A DNA stretch of 64,000 nucleotides from Taklimakanibacter albus (GTDB lineage Bacteria; Pseudomonadota; Alphaproteobacteria; Rhizobiales; Aestuariivirgaceae). Where the stretch lies: assembly GCF_016595235.1 (NCBI RefSeq), contig NZ_JAENHL010000004.1, positions 26,233 through 90,232 on the forward strand. Direction: 5' to 3'. The position numbers and the translations under genes are program-made. Below the pieces are notes generated by a model, which saw only the letters and a list, made by a program, of their open reading frames with translations, did no database searches and was not told the DNA's origin. Positions 63,138-64,000 of this stretch are shown here, in pieces (the first letter of the stretch is position 1; each line of letters starts with the position of its first letter).

Positions 63138-64000
63138 ATTGCACTGCCGCCCCTCGACACGCTGCGCGCTTTCGACATGGCGGCCCGGACCGGAAGCTTC
63201 TCGGCGACCGCCGAAGCCCTCAACCTCACCCATGGCGCGGTCAGCCGCCAGATCGGCAAGCTCGAACATTGGTTCGGCCACCGGCTGTTCGCCCGCCAGG
63301 CCCGCGGCGTCGCTTTGACGCCGGAGGGCCAGCGCCTGTTCCTGCGCACCTCGGAAGCTCTGTCGATCATCGCCGACGGCTCCGATCGCTGGGTCGAGGC
63401 GCGGGGCTCCGCCGTGGTGCGCCTCACCTCCATCCCCTCGATCAGCGGTCTATGGCTGATGCAGCGGCTGGCCGGTTTCGAGAGCGGCGACCCGCTTCTA
63501 CGCATCGAGCTGACCGTGGAACATCGCCATGCCGATCTCGAGTCGGAGGGCGGCGACCTGGCGATCCGCTGTGGCCGCGGCCGGGTCCCCAACCGCATCT
63601 CGGTCCAGCTCTTCGAGGAGATGTGCTACCCGATCGCCTCGCCGGCGCTGGCCGAAGGCATCGGCTCCGGGGCGCCCGAGCGCCTGCTCGATTTCCCGCT
63701 GATCCATGATTCCGATGCATCCGCCTGGCGCGCCTGGTTCGCCGGCCAGAATATCGACTACAAGCCGCGCCCGCAGGACCGCCGCTTCGAAGACTACAAC
63801 CTGGTGTTGGATGCTGCCGCCCATGGCTTGGGCGTTGCCCTGGCCCGACCACCTCTGACCGAAGGGTCGCATCACCAGCGCCGCACCGTCCAGGTGGACT
63901 CACATAGGGTCAAGAACCCGGTTTCCTACTGGCTCGACCGGCCGATGCGGAAACCGCGGCCCGCCGCCATGATCCTGGCAAGGCGGATCATGGCGGCGGC
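63123..64000 (+). CDS. LysR family transcriptional regulator (GcvA-like), 3' partial
   Basis: An uninterrupted frame from ATG 63123 to the window end codes for about 292 residues: LDTLRAFDMAARTGSFSATAEALNLTHGAVSRQIGKLE (HTH) and an effector domain with the GcvA-like acidic start. The stop lies beyond the window. The gene is divergent from an EamA transporter and its start codon is inside a palindrome, so it probably controls the pair. Confidence 0.85.
   Translation, partial: MAHSSIALPPLDTLRAFDMAARTGSFSATAEALNLTHGAVSRQIGKLEHWFGHRLFARQARGVALTPEGQRLFLRTSEALSIIADGSDRWVEARGSAVVRLTSIPSISGLWLMQRLAGFESGDPLLRIELTVEHRHADLESEGGDLAIRCGRGRVPNRISVQLFEEMCYPIASPALAEGIGSGAPERLLDFPLIHDSDASAWRAWFAGQNIDYKPRPQDRRFEDYNLVLDAAAHGLGVALARPPLTEGSHHQRRTVQVDSHRVKNPVSYWLDRPMRKPRPAAMILARRIMAA

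Overview
The window is GC-rich, densely coded chromosomal DNA from an alphaproteobacterium, most likely of the order Hyphomicrobiales (Rhizobiales). This rests on a complete general amino acid transporter operon (aapJQMP), an aerobic-type cobalamin gene set (cobK, cobA, cobB, cobQ, cobD, cobP), a DUF2336 protein, CtrA-type TTAA-N7-TTAA boxes, and intergenic palindromes of the kind common in that order. I see no rRNA, tRNA, phage, transposase or CRISPR array. Species cannot be named from the sequence alone.

Layout. 0-2.4 kb: 3' end of an alpha/beta hydrolase (haloperoxidase type), an NDH-2-like flavoprotein and a small unknown gene. 2.5-4 kb: an SRPBCC protein with its ArsR-type regulator. 4.1-8.8 kb: a Tat-exported molybdenum hydroxylase with its [2Fe-2S] subunit and a membrane triheme cytochrome c, followed by a class A acid phosphatase. 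9.6-14.9 kb: small stress or redox enzymes with AraC and TetR regulators, including one frameshifted VOC gene. 14.9-21.5 kb: a GGDEF-EAL protein with a decayed EAL domain, a LysR gene divergent from pirin plus two YcaC-type hydrolases, a methyltransferase and a Ca2+/H+ antiporter.

21.6-31.7 kb is the most unusual part. It holds a secreted caspase-like peptidase, an L,D-transpeptidase, a tandem NTF2-like protein, a secreted FecR-like protein, a CHASE2 protein with no cytoplasmic output domain, and three paralogous exported metzincin proteases. One of the three has lost its catalytic Glu, one zinc-ligand His and the Met-turn Tyr. Four of these genes form a probable operon (metzincin-metzincin-CHASE2-FecR-like), which could be an uncharacterised envelope sensing and proteolysis system.

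31.8-35.7 kb: a tight cysK-alaX-sseA-aminopeptidase operon (sulfur amino acid handling and tRNA editing). 35.9-40.5 kb: aapJQMP with a stem-loop after aapJ. 40.7-48 kb: cobalamin genes with a DUF1636 metal-binding protein, then NAD kinase. 48.3-56.6 kb: DUF2336 protein, two MFS transporters, an atypical response regulator, MaoC and CoA-ester lyase, a MarR regulator with twin operators, flavin reductase, HAD phosphatase and nitroreductase. 56.8-61 kb: a secreted protein with three internal repeats, convergent with a large zinc-ribbon/adenylate cyclase/AAA/TPR protein. 61-64 kb: an exported Ntn hydrolase, an EamA transporter, and a divergent LysR gene cut by the window end.

Many regulators sit beside clear palindromes at their own promoters, so much of the window can be read as small self-regulated modules.
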